Shown: positions 45,001-53,568, numbered from the stretch's first letter. The stretch is 64,000 nucleotides of DNA from an uncultured Clostridia bacterium (GCA_947649575.1 CANSRZ010000003.1:99996-163995), one strand, 5' to 3'. Numbers and translations are program-made. Notes: generated from the sequence alone by a model not told the origin.

Positions 45001-48000
45001 CAACTTTTGCATAAAGCCAAACTTCTTTTTGCAAAGGAACAGTGATTTTTGTTATGTCATCAATCTTATCTTCAAAGTTTGCGTCATTATAATAAGTCAC
45101 AACAAGTTGTGAAGAATATTCTCTTAATGCATTTGGCACTGGATATTCATACCAGTTTAAAGCCTCGTCCTCTGCACTAATAAAATTCCAGTCTTCTTCG
45201 CGGTCTGACACCTGAATAACAATTTTGTTTATGTGCCAAACGTGCATAACAATTGCACTACCGTCAGCTTGAACGTCAATCCAGTCCAAATGTGATTCGT
45301 TAACAAATTTATGATTGCCATCTGGGCTAAGTTTATATTTTGCAATATATTCTCCAACAGCAGTTGCATAGTTTGTGCCGCCAGGTGCGTCAGATTTCTT
45401 TATCCAACTTGGACAATTTGCAAGGTCCATAGTTTGATTGATTTTGTTATAACTAAAATCGTCAAGCCAAGTAAGAATTTTTAAATCAAAGTTTGTTGGA
45501 GTGATTGTCCAATCAATTTCAATAACAACAGTTTTGTCATTAACATATCTACAAACAATTGAACTATCAATTGCAGCAAAGCCAACATCAAATTTGGCAC
45601 TATCGCTGGCAGTTAAAGTTGCAGTTGTTTTATAAGACGGATTTTGTACTGTGTTTGCGTCTGTAAATTTATCATTTGCATAAACAACAGAAATTCCGTT
45701 TGGCAAAAGCATTTCGTTAAGTTTAAAATGATATTCATATTCATTATATTGAACTGTTTCGCCTGCTCCATTAGCTGTAATACCAGTGCTTACAGCAGGA
45801 TTTGAATAAAGCCATTCAATTTCAAGATTTTTTATCACGGCAGTTGTGATAAAAAATTCATATGCGTCGCCAGTTATTGTTGAGCCAATGCTTATAAGCT
45901 CATAATTTTTGTTTATAGTTTGTCTATTGTCAAGTTCAACAAGGATTTCATAATATTGATTTGGTCTATAACTTGAAATATTAACAGATACAACAAGTTT
46001 TTCTTCAGAATAAGCATAATTTGTGTCATTCTTTTCAATTTCTACAGCAGAATTTTGTTCACCAGCATAAACAGTGATTATAGGTCTTTTTGCAGCCAAA
46101 GTGAAGTCAGTGCCTTTAAATATAATATCAATATTTTGCACGTCACCTGCTTGCCAAGAGTTTTGTTCGTCATCAACAATTTGATATTCAATCTTGCATT
46201 TCAAAATTTCAAGCGTGATTGTTCTGATTGAAGAAAGATTTTGCTCATGATTGTCCCATTGCTCATTTGCAGGGTCTTTCACAGTTATATTAACAGTGTA
46301 AACGCCAACGTCAGTTGCCCTAAACTCTTTTGTGTCAGCGTTGTATTGAAGCCCGCCTGTCATTGTGCCAATATTTATTCTTGTTGGCTCACCTCCATCA
46401 ACAGTAAAAAGCTTAAACACTTGCTCTTGTCCAGTGTAACGGATTTGAGTTGTCCAGCCATAAATCGTTCTTGGCAAAATTGTTGCCCCATTATTGCCCG
46501 CCACAACATCATCGTTTGAAAATCTTGGCATATAAACAAGACCTTTGCTTTTTTCAAACGTAATCTTTGCAGTATCCGCCAAAACATAGTTGCTTGTGCC
46601 AGAATTTGTTATATACGCTTGCACAAAATATTTTCCTGCATGAGTTGGCACAGTGCTTGTCCAGTTTGTTCCGTCACTGCTGTATTGCAGAGCCAAAACA
46701 GGTGCTTTGTCTGTATCTTCGTCACGCTCATAAATATTTTCTGACAAAGCCAAAGCGCTTGTGCTTAACAGTTCACCGTTTTCGTCAACCTCAAATCTCT
46801 GAACATTCACCTGCTTCTTGGTTATGGTCAAATTTATTTCCCAACTTGTTGTGTTTGGATTTCCCGCAAAAACAACATTTGGATGCTTTATACTGTTCAA
46901 AGTTATTTTATAGTTCCCTGCATCAGTATAATTTTTGCCGTCCTCAAATTCTGCAGTCAATAATCCATTATCAAACCAATCATGCTTAGTCAATTCGCTG
47001 TCCTTGTGTTCTTGCCCGTCATACTCCAAATTGATATCATTTGGCGTAATCGTCTTTGCATGAATAGTTGTCACCACTTCGGTATCCTTAGAATCCCCGT
47101 CCGACCAACGATAATTATCATTTGGTAAACTCAAAGTCGCCCGATAAGTGCCAGCATCAATAATAGCGTCGTCTTGCTCATCTGTCAAACTAAGCGTCAT
47201 CAAGTTTGAATCCCACCACGCCCTCGTCTTAAAGCCATGCTTCTGCCCGTCATACACCACGTCTTGCACATTTGGTTTTTGTATAATTTTCTTTGTGATG
47301 GAAATCGAAACACTTGTTGAAGTTAAACTTGTGCTTAGCCCAGAAAAATAATAGTTTGTGTTTGTCAGTGTAACCGTTGCCGTGTATAGCCGGACATCGG
47401 TATAGTTATAATCACTCTCGGTCGGCGTGATTGTCATGATACTTGAATTATACCAACTTTCAGTTTCAAACTTATGCTCCTTGCCGTCATAAGTATAACT
47501 TTTGTTGACAGGTGCAGTAACCGCCGCTTTGCCAATTGTCAAAGTTACATTAACGGTTGATGCTTGATTTGTACCAAAACTATAACCACTTTTTGCAGTA
47601 ACAGTTGCAACATGATTGCCAACAGTTGTGTAGTTATATCTTGTTTTGTCATATGTAATCGTCATTTGATTTGCGTTATACCAATTTGCACTTGTAAATT
47701 TTGAAGTCAAGTCACTGCCAGTATAAGTTGCAGAAACATCTGATGGAGTTGTGATTTGTCTAGTACTTGCTGCCTCAGCGGCTGTTAAGTTCAAGAAAAT
47801 GCAAGGTCGAATAGCATATTTACTTGTTGCAATAAACTCGCTTGTCGTATCAGCACCTGTCGATGAAAACGTTCTGACATTGGAAAATAAGTTTGATGCT
47901 GAACCATACATATTTGCGCTTGTTCTTGACCAATATCTTGCACCAGTTGAAAATTGCGTTGATGACAACCCCCATCTTCCATTCAATGATGCGTCAGGTC

Positions 48001-48523
48001 TTCCCATTTCCTGTAAACTAGGAAGCCAAACATAATCATTTTTCCAATTTTGATAAAATGTACCCGTAGTATAGCCATTATTTGTAATAATAGAATTATA
48101 TGTAAAATTTGATGGCACTTCACAAGTAGTATTAAAGAACTGATTTTGAGTAGGCCAATCGTTAAGAACTACTGTAGGAACTGTATCATTTTTTTGATAA
48201 GTGTAATATGGCGTTACTAAATAGTCTCTAACACTAGTTGAAAGTTGGCTAGTACTCATTGTATATTTTGCCCAAATATTAGAAGATGACTGTGTTGCAG
48301 TTCCAGAAAGTGCAGTATCAGTTTTTGAAGTTGCATACCTGCCACCATTATTTAGTACAATACTTCTCATCGTGCTTGTACCATACATATTTCCGTTAAT
48401 AGATGTTGAGTTTGAAGCAGTGTTGGCATATGAATTCCAAGCATATGTTGTCGATGTTGCATCTTTTGCTAACAAAGCAAGACATACATTTCCACGAGAG
48501 TCTTTGAAAAGTTCAACTGCCAA
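42086..48523 (-). CDS. Giant single-pass surface protein 2, main part (downstream of a frameshift)
   Basis: About 2145 residues in this frame; joined to the segment at 48469-48954 it would make about 2289. After the N-terminal WLPS / RPCIFLNL module come at least seven MBG-like repeats ('Y-D-G-(K/Q)-(E/K)-H', 'W-x-(N/D)-S-x-(M/L)-T', 'D-(A/V)-G-x-Y'), then further Ig-like modules and a juxtamembrane domain shared with protein 1 (FFQKAWEFVKKHWLWF). The membrane helix is followed by KRRKKKEEE. The cytoplasmic side has a Gly/Gln/Asn/Met-rich stretch and about 120 residues of REERR repeats running almost to the C-terminus. Unlike protein 1 it lacks the extra tail domain. Its only in-frame start here is a weak TTG, so it depends on the upstream segment. 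Confidence 0.85.
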   Translation of the reverse strand: MAVELFKDSRGNVCLALLAKDATSTTYAWNSYANTASNSTSINGNMYGTSTMRSIVLNNGGRYATSKTDTALSGTATQSSSNIWAKYTMSTSQLSTSVRDYLVTPYYTYQKNDTVPTVVLNDWPTQNQFFNTTCEVPSNFTYNSIITNNGYTTGTFYQNWKNDYVWLPSLQEMGRPDASLNGRWGLSSTQFSTGARYWSRTSANMYGSASNLFSNVRTFSSTGADTTSEFIATSKYAIRPCIFLNLTAAEAASTRQITTPSDVSATYTGSDLTSKFTSANWYNANQMTITYDKTRYNYTTVGNHVATVTAKSGYSFGTNQASTVNVTLTIGKAAVTAPVNKSYTYDGKEHKFETESWYNSSIMTITPTESDYNYTDVRLYTATVTLTNTNYYFSGLSTSLTSTSVSISITKKIIQKPNVQDVVYDGQKHGFKTRAWWDSNLMTLSLTDEQDDAIIDAGTYRATLSLPNDNYRWSDGDSKDTEVVTTIHAKTITPNDINLEYDGQEHKDSELTKHDWFDNGLLTAEFEDGKNYTDAGNYKITLNSIKHPNVVFAGNPNTTSWEINLTITKKQVNVQRFEVDENGELLSTSALALSENIYERDEDTDKAPVLALQYSSDGTNWTSTVPTHAGKYFVQAYITNSGTSNYVLADTAKITFEKSKGLVYMPRFSNDDVVAGNNGATILPRTIYGWTTQIRYTGQEQVFKLFTVDGGEPTRINIGTMTGGLQYNADTKEFRATDVGVYTVNITVKDPANEQWDNHEQNLSSIRTITLEILKCKIEYQIVDDEQNSWQAGDVQNIDIIFKGTDFTLAAKRPIITVYAGEQNSAVEIEKNDTNYAYSEEKLVVSVNISSYRPNQYYEILVELDNRQTINKNYELISIGSTITGDAYEFFITTAVIKNLEIEWLYSNPAVSTGITANGAGETVQYNEYEYHFKLNEMLLPNGISVVYANDKFTDANTVQNPSYKTTATLTASDSAKFDVGFAAIDSSIVCRYVNDKTVVIEIDWTITPTNFDLKILTWLDDFSYNKINQTMDLANCPSWIKKSDAPGGTNYATAVGEYIAKYKLSPDGNHKFVNESHLDWIDVQADGSAIVMHVWHINKIVIQVSDREEDWNFISAEDEALNWYEYPVPNALREYSSQLVVTYYNDANFEDKIDDITKITVPLQKEVWLYAKVELSTLISVTDLYEITNIYDTSKNYAYLTFKVGDRRNLLEVTLNFDENGTVYNGQSQEVIVTCPDLDLGRENFVVKYYTVDESGNSIPMADGELPTNAGNYLVAISFVENSPFDSSYNIKNKRFNLVIHKIKLVVESWTDQGGLELPEYIVVAEHDNTLDVSGYYSTFVSDLDGIDAPNPLKYNTNYKVVLSSNNDNVEFADDTEFEHIFKTGLNPAGDYIELERPELLASSLVWNNQEQTFEIVDWDRLQEYLEFAIDCDSLTQKNVGNYVVTLKFKENANATWLDGTTDSVSLAFEITKRHVSKPMTANEDGSILKFKFNGLNAEYFPDDFKAEWMIAENNVVEALGTGSMTIKLLDKDSLLWDDETIDDLTDIAFEVIARDIDRPLVSQIENKTDYVYMGQEIVFNAERDLVGYDARFMTISGELTGTNANYYTITISLIYKEYTYWNDLPLPEPPEEEVLPETEQDPENEIDPTKILKSVGSTEDLQVEWQIFKATIVGEWIEENNVPVFVPEDETQKDLFDTKYFAVDENGEYKLDENGNKIEVSPDNMVEGEKYKAEIVLKDANNYEVSGTDEVEIENEKEFEYKKNKNFFQKAWEFVKKHWLWFAIGLGALLLLLLLIIIIVVVKRRKKKEEELEEQSEETEETKEEQENKEEQDNKEENKEEVQDLNEEKVSDKIQESANLNSSTASANDLNNRFAGNGAGSAMGNMGAAVGGGGTYIFMNGQPMQGQAFDGNNSQSAQQQFSAQPQQQSTMQNPQNASMQSEQAQPRYGAWMPTQDANVVSSSDVDKLLGLLLDAYQNQEMKIRDDMQNLDFRQGELHDYGVGELRKHEMTLMEEFRREERRLEALREERLRMERREERRREEQRQDMLREERRREERRQEELREERRREERRQEQLREERLYEERLREERRRDEMREEERRAERRREERKQEDLREERKQADQKMLEKTIRNLKNKKNSEDK

Positions 48524-48954
48524 GCTTGTCCAGCAAAAGTAAGTTGAATATCATTGCCATATGTAGTGCCATTTAATGATTTATTATTCGCTCTAAAAGT
48601 TGCCGAATTAACAATATTTGAACGCCAATTTGCTGAAGTTCCAGTTGGAGCAAGAGCAGAAACATTTGCAAATGTTGCAGTTGATCTTCCAGTAATTTGT
48701 TTGTAAAGTTCGCCTAAATTATATCCGTTAAATTTCTTTGATACGCTTGTATAGTTTGTAACAAGCAAATCGCCTATATTTTTATAGCCTGAAGAACTTG
48801 GAACTGCTCCCACAATTTCATCAGTTTCAATGGCTTCGGTTTGCGCTATCCCTCCCCCACAATTTATGCTAACAAAAGAAATGCCCATGCAGAGCATAAA
48901 AAATCCGCATACGACAGACAATATAATTTTCTTGATGTTTTTTAGTTTTTTCAT
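48469..48954 (-). CDS. Surface protein 2, N-terminal part, cut off by a frameshift
   Basis: The ATG at 48954 has GAGGTG upstream and starts a signal peptide (MKKLKNIKKIILSVVCGFFM). It continues as in protein 1: KKFNGYNLGELYKQITGRST, then IQLTFAGQAW. At GCTTGGCAG (48525-48517) one G too few shifts the frame; adding a G gives AGQAW-AVELFKDSRGN and joins the long frame. The end of this fragment (LNFSKTLVEMYVLLC) is therefore out of frame. Whether the gene is broken, phase-varied or mis-assembled cannot be told here. Confidence 0.8.
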   Translation of the reverse strand: MKKLKNIKKIILSVVCGFFMLCMGISFVSINCGGGIAQTEAIETDEIVGAVPSSSGYKNIGDLLVTNYTSVSKKFNGYNLGELYKQITGRSTATFANVSALAPTGTSANWRSNIVNSATFRANNKSLNGTTYGNDIQLTFAGQAWQLNFSKTLVEMYVLLC

Positions 48955-49025
48955 AAACACCTCACTGTTATCTTGTTTCCTCAGTAGCGCATAAAAGTCC
49001 CAATTATATTTTATATATAAATATT

Positions 49026-49056
49026 ATTATAATACAATAAAAGACAATTTTTTCAA
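49026..49056 (-). promoter_or_regulatory. Candidate promoter of the twin surface-protein operon
   Basis: Minus strand TATAAT (49031-49026) is a perfect -10 about 70 bases before the start codon. The best -35 is TTGAAA (49056-49051), with a long 19-base spacer, so the promoter may be weak or activator-dependent. Confidence 0.45.
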
Positions 49057-49059
49057 ACT

Positions 49060-49320
49060 AAATTTGCGTTATATTTGCAATTAATTTACAAAAATATTGA
49101 AACGGTATGGGATTTTTGTACATTTTTGGATAAAATACAAACAAAACCTGTACAAAACTCAACAAAAACCTATACAAAAAAATCGGGATTTTTAAAATTA
49201 TTTTAACCAAAATGAAAAAAAATAATTAAAAAACAATTAAAATATTTATAATTTAATAAGCAACAATATTAAAAAATCTTGGCAAAACATCCCCCCCCCG
49301 AACAAAAATAGTAAAATTTT
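49060..49320. other. AT-rich gap upstream of the surface operon with repeats and a poly-C run
   Basis: No gene. It contains the near-repeats AAAACCTGTACAAAA and AAAACCTATACAAAA (about 49144-49180), a distantly complementary GGGATTTTTGTAC (about 49110), and the nine-C run at 49291-49299. Possible regulatory region for the surface operon. Confidence 0.45.
49291..49299. repeat. Nine-C homopolymer upstream of the surface operon
   Basis: C9 on the plus strand (G9 on the strand of the surface genes), the same length and orientation as the tract in the GLUG promoter. No -35/-10 pair flanks it. Confidence 0.8.
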
Positions 49321-49324
49321 TCAA

Positions 49325-49355
49325 CAAAAAAATCGCGGAAAAAACCGCGAATTTT
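49325..49355. terminator. Terminator of nrdD-nrdG
   Basis: TTCGCGG, T-rich loop, CCGCGA, followed by T7 on the minus strand; A/T runs on both sides. Confidence 0.85.
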
Positions 49356-49373
49356 TATATAAAATTAAACAAA

Positions 49374-49892
49374 TTAAGCTTGCAAAACGACCTCATTTGA
49401 GTTATCAAACAAAACAACATTGCCCGTAGCCAAAGACTTTTGAACATCGATAACTCTTTGATTTGACGAGCCTTTCCACTTTAATTTTGGGCTATAAAGT
49501 TCTTCAACAAATTGCCCATCCACAAGCACATCGATATACCTAAGTGCATCTTTATCTTTCAAATCTCTGTCAAACAGAAAGCCAGTCCATGCCCAGACAT
49601 TCTTGTTTGGAAATTTTTCTTTAAACGCTTTGGCAAGCATGCCTGTGCCGTCGATATTTTGCGGATGCATAGGCTCACCCCCAAGGATAGAAAGCCCAGT
49701 AATAAAGTCATTATCTGCCAGTGCCAAGACTTTATCAATCACCTCTTGGGTCAATTCCTGCCCGCCATTAAAATCATGGGTTTCAGGGTTAAAGCAATGT
49801 TTGCAATTAAAACAACAGCCTTGCATAAATATTGAAACTCTTACGCCTGGTCCATTTGAAATATCAGTTTTTCTAATCTTGTTGTATCTCAT
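49374..49892 (-). CDS. nrdG: Anaerobic ribonucleotide reductase activating protein
   Basis: 172 residues. A radical-SAM enzyme that places the glycyl radical on NrdD. The cluster motif is C-x3-C-x2-C in QGCCFNCKHC, with the SAM-site LSILGGEPMHP and the start KIRKTDISNGPGVRVSIFMQ. Start at 49892 with GGAGG upstream; 21 bases after nrdD, same operon. Works only without oxygen, in line with an anaerobe. Confidence 0.97.
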   Translation of the reverse strand: MRYNKIRKTDISNGPGVRVSIFMQGCCFNCKHCFNPETHDFNGGQELTQEVIDKVLALADNDFITGLSILGGEPMHPQNIDGTGMLAKAFKEKFPNKNVWAWTGFLFDRDLKDKDALRYIDVLVDGQFVEELYSPKLKWKGSSNQRVIDVQKSLATGNVVLFDNSNEVVLQA

Positions 49893-49913
49893 ACAAGCCT
49901 CCGTTTTAAGTAT

Positions 49914-52067
49914 TTACGCGTCTTTATTATCCAAATGAATTACGCGCTCCTTAATTTCCTGCGTTCTGCCTTTATTCCAGAAATTTGTGCCGATATAGCC
50001 ACAAGTACGTCTTGCCACATTAAGTTTATTATGGTCACGATTACCGCAATTTGGGCAATACCATTCAAGGTTATCATCAATCTTCATTTCGCCATCAAAG
50101 CCGCAAGCAAGGCAATAGTCAGACTTAGAATTGATTTCTGCATACATAATGTTGTCATAGATAAACTTAACAACCTGCATAACGGCGTCCAAATTGTTAG
50201 TAAGATTTGGCGCTTCAACATAAGAAATTGCTCCGCCAGGGCTAAGTCTTTGGAATTCACTTTCAAGTTTAAGTTTTGTAAAAGCATCAATTTCTTCAAA
50301 AACAGGAACATGATAAGAGTTTGTAATATAACTTCTATCAGTTATGCCCTTGATTGTTCCGAAACGTCTTTTCAAACATTTTGAGAATTTGTAAGTTGTG
50401 CTTTCAATTGGCGTTCCATAAACGCTGTAATCAATGTTTTCTTTTGCTTTCCATTCATTACATTTATCAACCATATGTTGCATAACTTTTAAGCCAAATT
50501 CTTTGCCCACGCCATTATCAGTATGACTATGGTCAGTCATAAACTTAACGCACTCATAAAGCCCAGCGTAGCCAAGAGAAATTGTTGAATAACCGCCATG
50601 AAGAAGCTCGTGAATGCTTTCACCTTTTTTAAGCCTTGCAAGAGCGCCATGTTGCCAAAGAATAGGAGCAACATCGCTAGTTGCATTACTCAAACGCTTA
50701 TGCCTGATTTGAAGCGCTCTATGGCAAAGTTCAAGCCTTTCATCAAAGATTTTCCAGAATTCTTCTTGATTTTTATCCGCAGAAAGAGCAACATCAACAA
50801 GGTTTATTGTTACAACACCTTGATTAAATCTGCCATAATATTTTGGCTTGCCATCCTTATCCACATAAGGAGTAAGGAAAGAACGGCAACCCATACAAGG
50901 ATAGCATTGACCATTGCCGTTTTGGTCAATTTTATATTGTTTCATAACCTTTTCAGAAATATAATCAGGCACCATACGCTTTGCAGTACATTTGCAAGCA
51001 AGTTCGGTTAAATAATAATATGGACTGTCTTCTTTAATATTATCCTCTTCCAAAACATACAAAAGTTTTGGGAAAGCAGGAGTTATATAAACGCCTTTTT
51101 CGTTTTTCATGCCTTGAGTACGTTGATTTAAGATTTCTTCAACAATCATAGCAAGTTCTTTCTTGTATTCCGTAGTTTCACCCAAATACATGCAAACTGA
51201 AAGGAATGGAGCTTGTCCATTGGTTGTTGTCATAGAATTTACTTGATATTGGAAAGTTTGAACACCGTCTTTAACCTCTTTGCGAGTATCCTCTTCTGCA
51301 AATTTTTTGCAAAGTTCTTCTGACAAATTGCGTTCACGATATTTGTTAAGATAGAAGTTGTAACTATCTCTAACAAATGGAGCAAGGTGTGTCATAGTCA
51401 CAGTAACACCGCCATACTGGCTTGAATTAACAGCAGTAATGATTTGAGTTGCAATTGTCATAGCAGTCAAAAATCTGTGAGGTTTTTCAATCATAACATC
51501 ATTGATCATTGTGCCATTTTGAAGCATATCTTCAAGATTGATAAGGTCACAATTATGAAGAGCGTTCTGAGCAAAGTAGTCCGCATCGTGGAAGTGAATA
51601 ATCCCCTCATCATGAGCTGCCACAATATCAGGAGTCAACAAAAATCTACGAGTGATATCAGTGCTTGTTATGCCTGCGATATAATCTCTTTGAGTTGTAA
51701 CAACTCTTGCATTTTTGTTAGAGTTTTCAGTATTCCAATATTCGCTTTCTCCGTCAATAAGCTCTTTAATAGCAAGGTCAGTTGTGTTGGCTTTTCTAAC
51801 AAGTTCGCGCGTATAGCGATAAATAATATATTTTTTAGCAAGGTCAAAATGCCCATACTCCATAAGCTTTTTTTCGATGATATCTTGGATATCTTCAACT
51901 AAAAGTCTTTTTTTGCCAAGCGAAAGGATATAATTTAAAATTTCTTTGATTTCAGCCTCACTAGCACGCTCTAAAGCGTCAGTTTCTTTGTTAGCCTTTT
52001 CAATGGCAATTTTAATTTTACTTGGATCATATTCGACAAATGAACCATTTCTTTTGATTACTTGCAT
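49914..52067 (-). CDS. nrdD: Anaerobic ribonucleoside-triphosphate reductase
   Basis: 717 residues from the ATG at 52067 (GGAGG upstream). The N-terminal ATP-cone (MQVIKRNGSFVEYDPSKIKI) senses ATP/dATP. The C-terminus holds the zinc site (YCLACG, then YCPNCGN) and the glycyl-radical motif RRTCGYIGTNFWNKGR. It makes dNTPs from NTPs with formate as reductant. Two NrdR boxes overlap the upstream side of the promoter, so NrdR-ATP/dATP repression is expected. Confidence 0.97.
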   Translation of the reverse strand: MQVIKRNGSFVEYDPSKIKIAIEKANKETDALERASEAEIKEILNYILSLGKKRLLVEDIQDIIEKKLMEYGHFDLAKKYIIYRYTRELVRKANTTDLAIKELIDGESEYWNTENSNKNARVVTTQRDYIAGITSTDITRRFLLTPDIVAAHDEGIIHFHDADYFAQNALHNCDLINLEDMLQNGTMINDVMIEKPHRFLTAMTIATQIITAVNSSQYGGVTVTMTHLAPFVRDSYNFYLNKYRERNLSEELCKKFAEEDTRKEVKDGVQTFQYQVNSMTTTNGQAPFLSVCMYLGETTEYKKELAMIVEEILNQRTQGMKNEKGVYITPAFPKLLYVLEEDNIKEDSPYYYLTELACKCTAKRMVPDYISEKVMKQYKIDQNGNGQCYPCMGCRSFLTPYVDKDGKPKYYGRFNQGVVTINLVDVALSADKNQEEFWKIFDERLELCHRALQIRHKRLSNATSDVAPILWQHGALARLKKGESIHELLHGGYSTISLGYAGLYECVKFMTDHSHTDNGVGKEFGLKVMQHMVDKCNEWKAKENIDYSVYGTPIESTTYKFSKCLKRRFGTIKGITDRSYITNSYHVPVFEEIDAFTKLKLESEFQRLSPGGAISYVEAPNLTNNLDAVMQVVKFIYDNIMYAEINSKSDYCLACGFDGEMKIDDNLEWYCPNCGNRDHNKLNVARRTCGYIGTNFWNKGRTQEIKERVIHLDNKDA

Positions 52068-52098
52068 TTTTAACCTCCATTGCATGTTTTCAATTCCC

Positions 52099-52127
52099 AT
52101 TTTAATACTTATAAAAAACTTTGTCAA
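52099..52127 (-). promoter_or_regulatory. Promoter of nrdD-nrdG
   Basis: Minus strand TTGACA (52127-52122), 17-base spacer, TAAAAT (52104-52099). Confidence 0.85.
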
Positions 52128-52135
52128 CTAAAAAT

Positions 52136-52151
52136 ACACAATATATTGTGT
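52136..52151. promoter_or_regulatory. NrdR box 1
   Basis: ACACAATATATTGTGT, a perfect palindrome matching the NrdR consensus, eight bases from the -35 of nrdD. Confidence 0.9.
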
Positions 52152-52167
52152 TTTTTGAAATATTTTT

Positions 52168-52183
52168 TATCAATATATTGTGT
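52168..52183. promoter_or_regulatory. NrdR box 2
   Basis: TATCAATATATTGTGT, 32 bases (three helical turns) from box 1, the normal spacing of NrdR box pairs. Confidence 0.85.
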
Positions 52184-52326
52184 TTTTGTAAAAATTATGC
52201 AAAAGCTGAAAAGCCTTATTTTTGGGCATTCTTGTTATCAAATGATAACCTAACAGCCCGAATAATACCCTCAAAAAGCCTTAACAAAAATAAAAGATTT
52301 TTTAAAAATATCACAATATTTTGCAA
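52184..52326. other. Non-coding gap between nrdD and the membrane-protein gene
   Basis: AT-rich; holds the palindrome TTATCAAATGATAA (about 52235-52248) and no gene. Confidence 0.4.
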
Positions 52327-52350
52327 CAAAAAAAGTGCCAATGGCACTTA
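52327..52350 (-). terminator. Terminator of the small membrane-protein gene
   Basis: AAGTGCC, loop ATT, GGCACTT followed by T5 or more on the minus strand. Confidence 0.85.
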
Positions 52351-52366
52351 ATTTTGTTTTTTTTAA

Positions 52367-52843
52367 TTATTGTTCGTTAACAGTTGATTCGCTTTTTGCT
52401 TCTTTGTTATCTTGAACATTTTCAACTCTTTTGCCTTCAAAGCAAAGGTCAACAATCTTTAAGATAGCGCCAGCAAGCAAAGCAAGCATTATAAGAACAT
52501 ATATTACAACAGTTCCTGCAGTTGAAGCTCCAACGATTGTTGTATATAAAGTATACAAAACAATAATGAAGTCAAAAACAATTGCAGCCACAACAGTTGC
52601 TTTAAACTTTGCAAAATTTGCTTTAGATTTGCCAAATGTTGTGATAGAAATAATGTTAAGAACAAGGCCAGTTACACACATTAACAAAATAATAATGCTT
52701 AAAACCATGATAGCGCCTGCTCCAGCAGCACCAGCAGTTACATCACCAATAACTGTAACAGCCATTAATACAATAACTGACATGATTGCAAGTGCAACAG
52801 TTCCCAAAATACTACCTGAAAGTATTAACGCTCTTTTCTTCAT
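52367..52843 (-). CDS. Four-helix membrane protein of unknown function
   Basis: 158 residues. Four hydrophobic segments (about 7-31, 43-66, 82-104 and 108-130) and a charged C-terminal tail (KRVENVQDNKEAKSESTVNE) likely to be cytoplasmic. The start has GGAGG. It lies alone between the nrd operon and the ribosomal block, with its own terminator. No family recognised. Confidence 0.78.
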   Translation of the reverse strand: MKKRALILSGSILGTVALAIMSVIVLMAVTVIGDVTAGAAGAGAIMVLSIIILLMCVTGLVLNIISITTFGKSKANFAKFKATVVAAIVFDFIIVLYTLYTTIVGASTAGTVVIYVLIMLALLAGAILKIVDLCFEGKRVENVQDNKEAKSESTVNEQ

Positions 52844-52943
52844 AATTCCTCCTTTGGCTTATTTTGGCATTATATAGGGGCATTTGTCAAGTAAATTTAA
52901 TTTGTTTAACAATTTTTTTTGTCAATTTAATTAAAATACAAAC

Positions 52944-52972
52944 AAAAAATACGCTTAGCTGCGTATTTTTTA
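52944..52972. terminator. Terminator after rplQ (end of the spc/alpha block)
   Basis: AATACGC, loop, GCGTATT with T-rich sequence on both sides, about 90 bases beyond the rplQ stop. Confidence 0.8.
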
Positions 52973-53058
52973 TTTTAACAAACATTCTGCTTGGATTTTG
53001 ACCGAATATAACAAACTTTTTCTAGCAATTATAAAACAATCGCCAAGCGTTAGGCTTG

Positions 53059-53568
53059 TTAAATCAATTCAACAATTGCCATTTCTGCTGCATCGCCACG
53101 ACGTTTGCCAAGTTTGATTGTGCGAGTATATCCACCACCTTGACCAAGTTCTTTAGCACGTTTTGCATATTTAGGTGCATAAACGTTAAAGATTTTTTCA
53201 AGAAGTGGATGATTGATACCCTCAGTTCTAGCTTTAAAAGCGTCTTTAGACTCTTTTGGCTTTCTTTGTTCTTGGCGGTCATAGAGATAAGCCATGATTT
53301 GTCTACGTGCTTGAAGCTTTTTAGGTCCATCGTTAACAACTTCAGTTTTAACTTTAACTCCGTTTTCGTCTTTAATTTCTTTTACAACCTTAACTGTATC
53401 TTCATATGAGTTAATTGCAAGAGTAATCATTTTCTCGGCCTTAGCGCGCACTGAACGAGCTTTTGCAGCTGTTGTTTCAATCTTGCCGAACCACAAAAGG
53501 TCAGAAACTTGTCCACGAACAAGAGCATTTGTTTCTTTTGATGGTCTTCCTAATTTCTGGTTAGTCAT
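53059..53568 (-). CDS. rplQ: 50S ribosomal protein L17 with internal insertion
   Basis: 169 residues; the usual bacterial L17 is about 120. The N-terminal part (GRPSKETNALVRGQVSDLLW) and the C-terminal GGYTRTIKLGKRRGDAAEMA are typical. Roughly 45 extra residues, Lys/Glu-rich, sit in the middle (about 65-110). Some Clostridia have similar insertions. L17 lies near the peptide exit tunnel. Last gene of the alpha operon, 20 bases after rpoA. Confidence 0.95.
   Translation of the reverse strand: MTNQKLGRPSKETNALVRGQVSDLLWFGKIETTAAKARSVRAKAEKMITLAINSYEDTVKVVKEIKDENGVKVKTEVVNDGPKKLQARRQIMAYLYDRQEQRKPKESKDAFKARTEGINHPLLEKIFNVYAPKYAKRAKELGQGGGYTRTIKLGKRRGDAAEMAIVELI

Noticed and set aside
49280-49320. 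Phase-variable promoter around the second C9 run
   Set aside because: Neither strand has a -35/-10 pair at a plausible spacing around the tract.
52235-52248. TTATCAAATGATAA palindrome as an operator
   Set aside because: Isolated, AT-rich and without relation to a promoter; could be chance.
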